A stretch of DNA of 64,000 bases from an uncultured Pelagibacteraceae bacterium. GTDB lineage: Bacteria; Pseudomonadota; Alphaproteobacteria; Pelagibacterales; Pelagibacteraceae. Below the pieces are notes generated by a model, which searched no databases, had not been told where the DNA came from, and was given only the letters and a program-made list of their open reading frames with translations. The translations under genes were made by a program, and so were the position numbers. The DNA lies in NCBI GenBank assembly GCA_902634885.1, contig CACPLR010000002.1:62001-126000 (forward strand), read 5' to 3'. Every line of letters begins with the position of its first letter. The first letter of the stretch is position 1. This document shows, one piece after another, positions 54,635 through 63,394 of the stretch.

Positions 54635-55720
54635 TTATTTTGGATCTAATGCTCTAGCATCTTGGCTATTCCAGCCAATATTAATTTTATTGCCAAGTTT
54701 AATATCTAAATTTTTTGAACTGTTTGGAACTTTTAAAATAAATTCAGAATTACCTAATAAATTTAATCTTACTCTTGTGTGGTCACCATGATAAATTACT
54801 TCTTCAATAGTTCCGGCATGATTATTATCCATTTTATTTTCAGGATTTATTAAAGCTCTTTCTGGTCTTATTGAAACTGTTGTTCTTTCACCTTTTGATT
54901 TTACTGAAATTGGATTTGCAAGTATTTCTCCGTGGCTTAATTTTACTTTACATGATCCATTTGATAGATCGACAACTTCTCCACCAAATGTATTATTTTC
55001 TCCAATAAATTCTGCGACAAAAGAATTTACTGGTTCTTCATATAACTTATCTGGTGATGATAATTGTTGAACTTTTCCATCGTTAAAAACTGCAATTCGA
55101 TTTGACATTGTTAAAGCTTCGCTTTGATCATGTGTAACATATACAACTGTTACGCCTATACTTTCATGAATATGCTTAATTTCATATTGCATACTTTCTC
55201 TCAAATTTTTATCTAACGCACCTAATGGTTCATCCATTAAAACAACAGCTGGATCAAAAACTAATGCTCTTGCAACAGCAACTCTTTGTTGCTGACCTCC
55301 TGAGAGCTGTGCAGGCATTCTATTTTCAAATCCAGATAGCGAAACCATTGATAAAGCTTTGTCGACTTTTTTATCTATATCGTCTTTAGAAATTTTTCTA
55401 ACTTTTAGTGGGAATGCTAAATTTTCATAAACCGTCATATGCGGAAATAATGCATAATTTTGAAATACCATTCCTATGCCTCTTTTATGTGGAGGAATAT
55501 TGGAAATTGGATTAGCGTCTAAATAAATTTCACCGTTAGTTGGAGTTTCAAATCCTGCTAACATCATAAGACATGTTGTTTTACCTGAACCAGAAGGCCC
55601 GAGCATCGTAATAAATTCTCCTTCAGCAATATCTAAATTAAGATCTTTGACAACTAAAACTTTACCATCGTAACTTTTATCTACTTTATCGAACTTAACG
55701 AATTCTTGGTTTTTAGACAT
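54635..55720 (-). CDS. potA: Pot-type ABC transporter ATPase
   Basis: 361 aa: ATPase core with Walker A GPSGSGKTT, signature LSGGQQQR, Walker B LMDEP and switch THDQ, followed by a TOBE-type C-terminal domain (SIRPERALINPE). Fully canonical, unlike the glycerol ATPases. It precedes potD by 108 nt and follows the M24 gene by 44 nt. Confidence 0.93.
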   Translation of the reverse strand: MSKNQEFVKFDKVDKSYDGKVLVVKDLNLDIAEGEFITMLGPSGSGKTTCLMMLAGFETPTNGEIYLDANPISNIPPHKRGIGMVFQNYALFPHMTVYENLAFPLKVRKISKDDIDKKVDKALSMVSLSGFENRMPAQLSGGQQQRVAVARALVFDPAVVLMDEPLGALDKNLRESMQYEIKHIHESIGVTVVYVTHDQSEALTMSNRIAVFNDGKVQQLSSPDKLYEEPVNSFVAEFIGENNTFGGEVVDLSNGSCKVKLSHGEILANPISVKSKGERTTVSIRPERALINPENKMDNNHAGTIEEVIYHGDHTRVRLNLLGNSEFILKVPNSSKNLDIKLGNKINIGWNSQDARALDPK

Positions 55721-55764
55721 GAGCAGGATTTAAAACACTTGTAGGTATGATTTTCAATAGCTAA

Positions 55765-56934
55765 TTAACTCTTTATATGTAGCTCTTTTGGAAAATTGCA
55801 GAATAATTCAGAACCATTCTCCGTAACTCTTATTGACTCTGATGCTTCAACACCCCAATCACCAAACTGCATTACAGCAATCATATGAAAACAAACATTT
55901 GGCTCAAGAACTGTCATATCACCTTTATATATATTTAATGTATGTTCTCCCCAATCAGGTGGATAACCAATTCCAATTGAGTAACCAGTTCTAGATTTCT
56001 TTTCTATTCCATATTTGTCTAATACTTTCCAAAATTTTTGTGCAACATCATCTGCAGTGTTTCCTGGTTTTATAACGCTTATGCCTGCATTCAACGCCTC
56101 TATTGTTTTATTCATTGTATCAATTTTTAATTGATTAGGTTTTCCAAGTAATACCGTTCTTGCCATAGGGGCATGGTATCTTTTATAAACACCAGATAAT
56201 TCAACAATTGTTGCTTCCCCTTCTACAAATTTATCTTGAGTTGCAGTCAAATGTGAAGCTGAAGTTCCTTTTCCAGTTGGAAGTAAAGTTGCAATACTTG
56301 AATATTCACCACCAAACTCCTCTGTTCCATAAAATAAAGTTTTTTGTATTTCACCAACAGCATCGCATTGCCTTACTCCTGGTTTTATAACTTCCATTGC
56401 TGTTTTCATACCTAGTTCTGATATTTTAGCAGCTGATTTCATAAAATTAATTTCGGTATCAGATTTTACTAACCTTGCCCAATTTACTAATCTATCGCTG
56501 TCTTTAATTTTAGCGTTGGGTAATCCTTGTTTTAATTTTTCGTAACAGAACGCTGTGAAATAGTGGGCATCCATTTCAACTCCAATAGAAAGTTTATCCC
56601 AATTTTTCTCTTTAATTATTTCTACTAAATTATCGTAAGGATGTTTTGGCCATTTATGAATATAATTTTCATCATAAACTAATACACTTTCATTTTTTAA
56701 ATATGTCTTTATGTAAGCTCCTCCAGCATCTTGGGCTCTAACAAAACACAAAGGTTCTTCTGCATCTATGTGCACGATTGCACATTGGGCATAGTAAAAA
56801 GACCAAGCATCATAACCTGTTAAATAATTCATATTATTGGTATCATGAGAAATTAAAAGATCGATACCTTTTTCTTGCATCATCTTTTTAACTTTATCGA
56901 ATCTTTGTTTGTATTCTTCTTTTGAAAAGAGCAT
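55765..56934 (-). CDS. doeA: M24-family hydrolase resembling ectoine hydrolase (DoeA/EutD)
   Basis: 389 aa with an N-terminal creatinase-like domain (about 1-150, LTGYDAWSFYYAQC, RAQDAGGAY) and a pita-bread catalytic domain. The segments TGYSIGIGYPPDWGEHT and ESIRVTENGSE match DoeA/EutD rather than aminopeptidase P. Residues that are metal-binding aspartates in true M24 peptidases are Glu245 and His254 here (VELSGVYKRYH), as in non-metal creatinase-like members. DoeA opens the ectoine ring to N-acetyl-diaminobutyrate. The deacetylase DoeB is not adjacent. It is 1 nt after the racemase-like gene. The substrate is a proposal. Confidence 0.72.
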   Translation of the reverse strand: MLFSKEEYKQRFDKVKKMMQEKGIDLLISHDTNNMNYLTGYDAWSFYYAQCAIVHIDAEEPLCFVRAQDAGGAYIKTYLKNESVLVYDENYIHKWPKHPYDNLVEIIKEKNWDKLSIGVEMDAHYFTAFCYEKLKQGLPNAKIKDSDRLVNWARLVKSDTEINFMKSAAKISELGMKTAMEVIKPGVRQCDAVGEIQKTLFYGTEEFGGEYSSIATLLPTGKGTSASHLTATQDKFVEGEATIVELSGVYKRYHAPMARTVLLGKPNQLKIDTMNKTIEALNAGISVIKPGNTADDVAQKFWKVLDKYGIEKKSRTGYSIGIGYPPDWGEHTLNIYKGDMTVLEPNVCFHMIAVMQFGDWGVEASESIRVTENGSELFCNFPKELHIKS

Positions 56935-57681
56935 CTAATTAGTTTGAAATAATTTTCCAAACCCCTCTACTGAATTATTTTTTTTGATTTGAACTAAGGT
57001 GTCCCAAATCAAAGCCTGGTTGCTTGATAACACAGTAGTTTGTAAATTTTTTTCTAATTTATCAATTATTGGTAAAACAGGTAAGGCGGTGCAAGACACA
57101 AATAATGCATCTGCTCCATTAAGATCTAATTTAGATAAAACATCATAGAGATAATTTTGATCAACTTTGCCTATGTCATAATCTGCTTCAATATCAAAAT
57201 AAGAGTTTGAAGTAATTTCAAATCCTTCAGATTTAAAATATTCCACAACTTCATTGTTAAGTTTTTTGCTATAGGGTGTAAAAATACAAAGTTTTTTAAT
57301 ATTCAATTTTTTTAATGCTTTAATAGCTGCAGTACTAGGTGTTGTAACCTCAGCCATTGGTTTTGCAACCTTTACCTTTTGCTTTATGGAATTATATCCT
57401 GCTGCAATAGTACCAGAAGTGCACCCATAAACTACACAATCGATATCTTGTTCAGGTAAAATATCCTTTGTAACCTCGGTTACTTTATTAGACATTTTAA
57501 TTAGATTTTCTTTTGTAAGTGGATTGTAACATTCAATACGATTAACAAAGAAATCAATTTCTCGATCTTTAATTACATTTATGAAATCTCTCTCAATCAT
57601 AAAATCACTTGCGAGTGCAATTAGACCAACTCTTGGGTTTGATTTGGTAATGTACTTTGGTTCTATTTTTGTTGAATTCAT
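56935..57681 (-). CDS. Asp/Glu racemase / maleate isomerase superfamily protein (EutA-like)
   Basis: 248 aa with the two-cysteine active site of the superfamily: Cys87 (VYGCTSGT) and Cys197 (VSCTALP), each heading a half-domain. Most like maleate isomerase / arylmalonate decarboxylase members, including EutA of ectoine-utilisation clusters. It heads the minus-strand unit with the M24 gene and Pot transporter and is divergent from the EamA gene (58 nt). The reaction is unknown. Confidence 0.8.
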   Translation of the reverse strand: MNSTKIEPKYITKSNPRVGLIALASDFMIERDFINVIKDREIDFFVNRIECYNPLTKENLIKMSNKVTEVTKDILPEQDIDCVVYGCTSGTIAAGYNSIKQKVKVAKPMAEVTTPSTAAIKALKKLNIKKLCIFTPYSKKLNNEVVEYFKSEGFEITSNSYFDIEADYDIGKVDQNYLYDVLSKLDLNGADALFVSCTALPVLPIIDKLEKNLQTTVLSSNQALIWDTLVQIKKNNSVEGFGKLFQTN

Positions 57682-57739
57682 ATTTTAAAAGGTGAATATA
57701 CCATAAGTTCTTTAATTATCATTAATATTAAAAAACTCT

Positions 57740-58600
57740 ATGAATTTAAAAGATACTCTAGTTGCATCTCTAGTACCAATTTTTTTAGGCTTTGGTTTTG
57801 TAATTGCTAAACCAGCATTTGAATCTTTTCCCCCAATATTATTAATGGGAATAAGATTTATATTTGCATCTTCGATTTTAATTTGGTGGTTTCCAATACC
57901 AAAAGGATATTTAAAAAAAATATTTATAGCTTCTTTTATCGCTAATACTCTGCAATACAGTATCACTTATACTGGTCTTAATTATATTGATGCATCTGCT
58001 GCTGTGCTGTTGGTTCAAACAGAAGTCCCATTTGGTGTTATTTTTGCTTATTTTATGCTCAAAGAAAAACCAACTGTTAGAGCAATAGTTGGAATTGGAA
58101 TTGCGTTTATTGGGGTTTACATTTTAACAGGATCTCCAAATCTAGATGGAAAATATTTTGGTATAGGATTAACAATTTTAGGTTCAGCAATATGGGCACT
58201 GGGTCAAGTTATTGTCAAACCGTTAAGTAAAGAAATTAATCCATTAGCACTAGTAGCCTGGCTTGCATTATTTTCGGGCCCGACTTTAATTTTTTTATCA
58301 ACAATAATTGAGGGGAATACTATCAATCATTTAACAACAGCTAAATTTAATCATTGGATGATTGCATTTTATATTGGTTTTATCATGCAACCAGTAACTT
58401 ATGGTTGTTTCTACTACGTATTAAAAAATAATCCGTTGTACAAAGTTCTTCCAATTGTGACTATGGGTATTCCACCAACTGGTTTGCTTGCAGCAATTTT
58501 CCTGCTTGGTGAAAAGCCAACAACAGAACTATTTATAGGCGGAACTGTTATAATTTTTGGAGTAATAATGATTTTATATAAAAAGAAAGGTGAGGTTTAA
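57740..58600 (+). CDS. EamA-family (drug/metabolite) transporter
   Basis: 286-aa inner-membrane protein with about ten helices in two EamA repeats (about 5-130 and 145-280). The family mainly exports amino acids and metabolites. It is followed at 2 nt by a beta-hydroxyacid dehydrogenase gene. Substrate unknown. Confidence 0.9.
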   Translation: MNLKDTLVASLVPIFLGFGFVIAKPAFESFPPILLMGIRFIFASSILIWWFPIPKGYLKKIFIASFIANTLQYSITYTGLNYIDASAAVLLVQTEVPFGVIFAYFMLKEKPTVRAIVGIGIAFIGVYILTGSPNLDGKYFGIGLTILGSAIWALGQVIVKPLSKEINPLALVAWLALFSGPTLIFLSTIIEGNTINHLTTAKFNHWMIAFYIGFIMQPVTYGCFYYVLKNNPLYKVLPIVTMGIPPTGLLAAIFLLGEKPTTELFIGGTVIIFGVIMILYKKKGEV

Positions 58601-58602
58601 TT

Positions 58603-59544
58603 ATGAAGGTAGGTTTTATTGGTTTAGGAAATGTTGGGGGGAAACTTGCTGGAAGTTTGTTAAGAAATAAATTCGATTTAACAGTTAGAGATTTAGACGA
58701 AAATTTAACAAAACCTTTTGTTGAGCAAGGAGCTAAGTTTGCAAATACCGCTAAAGAACTAGCAGAAAAAGTTGATTTAATTATAACTTGTTTGCCGTCA
58801 CCAGAAATATGCTCAGAAGTTATGGAGGGAAGTGATGGGATTTTAAATGGATTATCTGAAAATAAAATTTGGCTAGAAATGAGCACCACTGATGAGGCTG
58901 AAGTAAAAAGATTAGGACAAAAAGTAAATGAGAAAAAAGCTATTCCTTTAGATGGTCCTGTAAGTGGTGGATGTCATAGGGCAGCAACTGGAAATATTGC
59001 TATATTTGTTGGGGGAGAAAGAGAAGCTTTTAATAAAATATTACCTGCCTTAACTGTAATGGGTAGAAAAATTTTACATACCGGCGAACTTGGCAGTGCA
59101 TCTGTTTTAAAAGTAATTACAAATTATTTGGCATCTGTCCATTTGGTTGCGTTAGGTGAGGCATGGACTGTTGCTAAAAAATCAAATTTAGATTTAACAA
59201 AAGCATATAAAGGTATAGCAGTTTCATCTGGCAATTCTTTTGTTCATGAAACCGAAAGCCAGGTAATTTTAAATGGCTCCTATAATATAAATTTTACAAT
59301 GGATCTTGTTTTAAAAGATACGGGTTTATTTGATGAGTTAGCAAATAAACTAAATGCTTCTTTAGAAATTTCTCCAAAGATAGTTGATATATTTAAAGAT
59401 GGGCAAAAAAAATATGGTTCTAGAGCTTGGTCATCTATGATTGTGAAAAGAATGGAAGATATAAATCAAATAAACTTTAGAGCTGAGGGATTTCCAAAAG
59501 AATTGGTGGATAATGAGCCTGAGAAAAGAGGTCATGAAATATAA
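58603..59544 (+). CDS. 3-hydroxyisobutyrate dehydrogenase-family oxidoreductase
   Basis: 313 aa with Rossmann motif GLGNVG (7-12), the substrate-binding block DGPVSGGCHRAATGN (117-131) and catalytic Lys170 with Asn174 (SVLKVITNYLA). The family oxidises beta-hydroxyacids with NAD(P): 3-hydroxyisobutyrate, tartronate semialdehyde and relatives. The substrate cannot be told. It is 18 nt before the GDPD gene. Confidence 0.88.
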   Translation: MKVGFIGLGNVGGKLAGSLLRNKFDLTVRDLDENLTKPFVEQGAKFANTAKELAEKVDLIITCLPSPEICSEVMEGSDGILNGLSENKIWLEMSTTDEAEVKRLGQKVNEKKAIPLDGPVSGGCHRAATGNIAIFVGGEREAFNKILPALTVMGRKILHTGELGSASVLKVITNYLASVHLVALGEAWTVAKKSNLDLTKAYKGIAVSSGNSFVHETESQVILNGSYNINFTMDLVLKDTGLFDELANKLNASLEISPKIVDIFKDGQKKYGSRAWSSMIVKRMEDINQINFRAEGFPKELVDNEPEKRGHEI

Positions 59545-59562
59545 ATTCTTTATATTCGATTT

Positions 59563-60204
59563 ATGCATCTAATTCATAGAGGAATTGTCAGTAAAAAATA
59601 TCACGAAAACCTTCTCAAATCTTTTGAACAATCTTTTAAAAAAGGTTTTGGAATTGAAACAGACATTCATGCAACAAAAGATAATGAGTTTATTTGTTTT
59701 CATGATTTTACTCTAACAAGGATATTTAAAAGAAAAGAAAGTGTAAAAAGCTTAAGCTATTTGCAGATAAAAAATATCAGCGAAAAACAAAGAAAACCTG
59801 TTCCAACTCTTAAAAACCTCTTAAAAAGCTCTAAAAATAAATACTTTTTATTCATTGAGATAAAACCAACTTTTTCGATTAAGCAAATAAAGAAACTATT
59901 AAATGAAACTAAAAAATATAAAAAATGTGTATTCATTTCATTCAAACATAAAAATATTTTTAATATTTTAAAATTAAATAAAAAAACTAAAGTAGGTTTA
60001 TCATTTTCTCCACCAAATAGTGTTCGATCAATAATTCAAAAATCAAAAAACAAAAAAATTGATTGCTTAATTTTAGATAAATTCTATTTGAAAAATAAAA
60101 AAATAAATGAAATTAAATTAAATAAATATTTCTATACTATAAAGAAACGTTCGGAATTTAAAAAGTACTCTAAAGAAAATAATCTTATATTTGAAAATCT
60201 TTAA
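59563..60204 (+). CDS. Short glycerophosphodiester phosphodiesterase
   Basis: 213 aa GDPD-fold protein with catalytic-site residues His5 (LIHRG), Glu32 and Asp34 (GIETDI) and His47 (CFHDF); a later Glu in FIEIKPT fits the metal site. It would hydrolyse glycerophosphodiesters to glycerol 3-phosphate and an alcohol. It is about 30 residues shorter than usual and very Lys-rich. No signal peptide, so cytoplasmic. It overlaps the convergent dioxygenase gene by 4 nt. Confidence 0.85.
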   Translation: MHLIHRGIVSKKYHENLLKSFEQSFKKGFGIETDIHATKDNEFICFHDFTLTRIFKRKESVKSLSYLQIKNISEKQRKPVPTLKNLLKSSKNKYFLFIEIKPTFSIKQIKKLLNETKKYKKCVFISFKHKNIFNILKLNKKTKVGLSFSPPNSVRSIIQKSKNKKIDCLILDKFYLKNKKINEIKLNKYFYTIKKRSEFKKYSKENNLIFENL

Positions 60205-61328
60205 TTTTGTTTTAGGTATTTTAATCGTCCAATAATTTCATCTCTATCCATATAATAACCTTGAAGATGTCTATGTCCTGAATTTGGATCAAATTCAGTT
60301 CTTCCATGAAGCAATCTTCTATTATTAAATGAAAAAATATCACCTGGTTCTAACCTAAAATTAATTTGGAATTTAGGATCGTGCAATAAATTACCAAATC
60401 TGTGATGAGCTTTATAAACAGAATCCATTTGGTCTGGATGACAATCTAAAGCGTCTAAAGTTGCAATACTATATCTGATATCATTATAATCTCCATCTTT
60501 AGTAAGAGATATTGCAGTACCATGAACACTTCTAATTGCTTCTTGGGTATAATCTTTGTCTCTAAATTTTAATGGTGTGTTAACTAAAATATCAAATACA
60601 TCTTTCTCGTTATTTCTTAAATAATCTGCAACTGCAAAAGCATCTACAGCGGATGAGTCTCCACCTTTAGCAGAATTAACCAAACAATGTAAAAATTGAT
60701 AACCTGGTGGATTTTCAAACCAAGGTAAATCCATATGATTTCTTAGAGCATGCGCTGTATAAGCTGAATTATTAGGTTTTGGAATATTGATAACTTCAAA
60801 CGGTGTTTTAAAAAAAGTTTCTCTGGTATGACTAATTCGATTTAAAACTTTCAAACCTGAATTTTTTTCTACAGGTGCATTTTTAACTATTGCAATTCCA
60901 GTGTAATGCAAAAGTTCTAGCCATTTTATTAATCCAGCTTCTGAATTAATTATTTCATCATACTCTATTTGAATTGTTTCTAAATTTTTTTCTAATGAAC
61001 TATCCCAAAGTTTGTACGGTGAGATATATTTTTTTTTATTTTTAATTGTATAACAATTTTCTCTAAGCCATTTTGGATCATAGTAACTAGTATGATCACC
61101 CTCGCTCCACTCGATTTTAAGTTTTCCATCTGAGTTTACATTATAATTTTTTGGATTAATATTTTGTGATACTTTAAGAATGTTAAACATTCTATGGTTT
61201 GAGTCTTTATCGTGTGCAGTTGGACAATTGTCTCTTAACCATAAATAATTAAATTTACTCTCTTCGCCATCGCTCCAAATAACTTTTAAATAAGTTGAAT
61301 TTTTTTCTAATTTAGAAATTGACTGCAT
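60201..61328 (-). CDS. Gamma-butyrobetaine hydroxylase-like 2-oxoglutarate dioxygenase
   Basis: 375 aa in the two-domain layout of gamma-butyrobetaine and trimethyllysine hydroxylases: an N-terminal DUF971-type domain (about 1-95) and a TauD/TfdA-type domain (about 120-370). Iron ligands are His198, Asp200 and His341, with Arg353 for 2-oxoglutarate. The N-terminal zinc site is degenerate: Cys35 and His79 remain, but the other two expected cysteines read Thr37 and Asp40. A quaternary-amine substrate is suggested by family and by the ProV-type gene across the divergent gap. Confidence 0.84.
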   Translation of the reverse strand: MQSISKLEKNSTYLKVIWSDGEESKFNYLWLRDNCPTAHDKDSNHRMFNILKVSQNINPKNYNVNSDGKLKIEWSEGDHTSYYDPKWLRENCYTIKNKKKYISPYKLWDSSLEKNLETIQIEYDEIINSEAGLIKWLELLHYTGIAIVKNAPVEKNSGLKVLNRISHTRETFFKTPFEVINIPKPNNSAYTAHALRNHMDLPWFENPPGYQFLHCLVNSAKGGDSSAVDAFAVADYLRNNEKDVFDILVNTPLKFRDKDYTQEAIRSVHGTAISLTKDGDYNDIRYSIATLDALDCHPDQMDSVYKAHHRFGNLLHDPKFQINFRLEPGDIFSFNNRRLLHGRTEFDPNSGHRHLQGYYMDRDEIIGRLKYLKQN

Positions 61329-61398
61329 AGCTGAATTTTTAACTAAACTTATAATGTTTTCAATTCAATTAATAGTTGAAATTTGACTTAGGAATTTA

Positions 61399-61431
61399 TT
61401 GACAAGATTTTGGAAAAAATTAATTAATAAT
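61399..61431 (+). promoter_or_regulatory. Possible promoter for the ProV-type gene
   Basis: A perfect TTGACA (61399-61404) is followed 16-18 nt later by AT-rich TAATTA/ATTAAT near 61421-61428, about 75 nt before the ATG at 61508. The leader contains an AAGGAG site near 61473, too far upstream to serve the ATG at 61508. The -10 is not distinctive in this AT-rich DNA. Confidence 0.35.
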
Positions 61432-61507
61432 AGTGTTTAAATATCTACCTACAATTTAAAGAAACTTTACAAAGGAGATCTCAAGCTGTTAAAAATATCA
61501 GTTAAAA

Positions 61508-62533
61508 ATGTCAAAAATAGAAATTAATAACGTTTATAAAATATTCGGACCAAAACCAAATCAGGTCTTAGAAATGGTTAAAGGTGGTTCAGGAAAAGAT
61601 GAAATTCTAGAAAAAACAGGACATACAGTTGGATTAGATAATGTTTCATTAAAAATTGAAGAGGGTGAAACCTTTGTTTGTATGGGTTTATCAGGTTCGG
61701 GAAAATCAACTCTTATTAGACATTTAAATAGATTAATCGACCCAACCGATGGTGAAATATTAGTCGAAGGCACAAATGTTATGAGCCTTAATAAAGAAAA
61801 ATTAATTGAATTTAGAAGGCACAAAATGAGTATGGTGTTTCAAAGATTTGGTTTGTTCCCACATAAAACTGTTTTACAAAATGTTGGTTATGGACTTGAA
61901 ATGCAGGGTATTGATCCTGAAAAAAGAAATTCTGTTGCAATGGAAAAAATAGAAGCTGTAGGATTAAGCGGATTTGAAAACCAATATCCAAATCAATTGT
62001 CAGGTGGTATGCAACAACGAGTTGGTTTAGCACGAGCTTTGGCAACTGATACAGACATAATGTTAATGGATGAAGCATTTTCTGCATTAGATCCTTTAAT
62101 TAGAAGTGATATGCAAAAACAATTATTAGATCTTCAAGCTCAATTAAAAAAAACAATAGTTTTTATTACTCACGATTTAGACGAGTCTTTAAGATTAGGA
62201 GATCATATCGGTATTTTAAATGCTGGAAAACTTGTTCAAGTAGGAACTCCTGTTGAAATTGTGATGAACCCAGCTGATGATTATGTTGAAGCATTTGTTA
62301 AAGATGTAAATAGAGCAAAAGTTCTTAAAGCAAAAATAATTATGAAAAGCACCAATGAAGTGAATGGAATTGATAAAAATAATCTTATTAAGGTCGGTGA
62401 AGATCAATTTATTGAGGAGTTTTTACCTCAAGTAGTTTGTACCAATGCAAATTGTGAAGTAGTAGATAAACAAGGAAATATTAAAGGATATATAACAAAT
62501 AAAGAATTGCAAAAATCTTTAACTAGATCATAA
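61508..62533 (+). CDS. proV: Glycine-betaine/proline-type ABC transporter ATPase (ProV-like)
   Basis: 341 aa, clearly paralogous to tmoV: N-terminal block KIFGPKPNQVLEMV, Walker A GLSGSGKST, signature LSGGMQQR, Walker B LMDEA (Ala in place of the usual Pro) and switch THDL, then a short CBS-like tail. No permease or binding-protein gene adjoins it in the window; the next gene is a dioxygenase 9 nt downstream. It either serves a permease outside the window or shares one. Confidence 0.9.
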   Translation: MSKIEINNVYKIFGPKPNQVLEMVKGGSGKDEILEKTGHTVGLDNVSLKIEEGETFVCMGLSGSGKSTLIRHLNRLIDPTDGEILVEGTNVMSLNKEKLIEFRRHKMSMVFQRFGLFPHKTVLQNVGYGLEMQGIDPEKRNSVAMEKIEAVGLSGFENQYPNQLSGGMQQRVGLARALATDTDIMLMDEAFSALDPLIRSDMQKQLLDLQAQLKKTIVFITHDLDESLRLGDHIGILNAGKLVQVGTPVEIVMNPADDYVEAFVKDVNRAKVLKAKIIMKSTNEVNGIDKNNLIKVGEDQFIEEFLPQVVCTNANCEVVDKQGNIKGYITNKELQKSLTRS

Positions 62534-62542
62534 TATCCTTAT

Positions 62543-63394
62543 ATGTCTAAAAATTTAAAAGACATTATTGATTTAAATAAGTACCCTATCCACGATTTAA
62601 ATTCTCCAAAAATTAAAAGTATTATAGAAAAATGTAAAAGTGATTTAGAGCAAGATAGTTGCTCTACTCTACCTGACTTTATTTTGCCTAGCTCATTAAA
62701 AATAATGAATAATGAATTAGAGCAACAGTTAAATGAAGTTTATATGTCTAAAGAAAGTATCAATGCATATCTTTATGCAAAAGATGATCCATCTTTACCA
62801 AATGATCATCCAAAAAGAACTTTTATGAATAGATATAATGGATATTTAAATTCTGACTGTTTTTCAGAAAATTCCGAGATGAAATTTTTATATGAAACTG
62901 AAGAATTATTAAATTTTGTATCTGTTTGTTTAGGCGTTTCACCTATTTATAGATGGGCAGATCCTCTAGCATGTCATGCTTATAATGTGATGAAGCCCGA
63001 AGGTATTTTGCCTTGGCATTTTGATAGTTGTGAATTTACTTTAAGTTTAATGATACAAAAATCAGAGAAAGGCGGCATCTTCGAATACTGTCCAAATATA
63101 AGAGAACCTGGAAATGAAAATTTTGAAGAGGTTAAAAAAGTATTAAATGGAGATCGGTCAAGAGTGAAACAGCTTAAGCTTGAGCCTGGTGATTTACAAA
63201 TTTTTAAAGGCAGATTTACATTGCATAGAGTGACCAAAATTGAGGGAAATTCATCGAGATATATGTGTATCCCTGCTTATGTTTTGGACCCCTACAGAGT
63301 AAATACACCTGAACATTCAAAAGCAATTTATGGAAAAGCACTTCCAATACATTATGAGAGAAATACAGCAAGATCAGATGGTCTTACAGATTAA
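62543..63394 (+). CDS. 2-oxoglutarate/Fe(II) dioxygenase-like protein
   Basis: 283 aa. The iron-binding facial triad is visible as His159-Phe-Asp161 (LPWHFDSCEF) and His228 (TLHRVTKI), with Arg239 (SSRYM) placed for 2-oxoglutarate. Only a general dioxygenase call is possible. It is coupled to ProV upstream (9 nt) and overlaps the next gene's ATG by one base. Substrate unknown; a small amine or amino acid is a guess from context. Confidence 0.8.
   Translation: MSKNLKDIIDLNKYPIHDLNSPKIKSIIEKCKSDLEQDSCSTLPDFILPSSLKIMNNELEQQLNEVYMSKESINAYLYAKDDPSLPNDHPKRTFMNRYNGYLNSDCFSENSEMKFLYETEELLNFVSVCLGVSPIYRWADPLACHAYNVMKPEGILPWHFDSCEFTLSLMIQKSEKGGIFEYCPNIREPGNENFEEVKKVLNGDRSRVKQLKLEPGDLQIFKGRFTLHRVTKIEGNSSRYMCIPAYVLDPYRVNTPEHSKAIYGKALPIHYERNTARSDGLTD

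Noticed and set aside
61329..61507. Possible riboswitch in the longest leader of the window
   Set aside because: No conserved core of glycine, SAM or other known riboswitches and no stable multi-stem fold found by eye.
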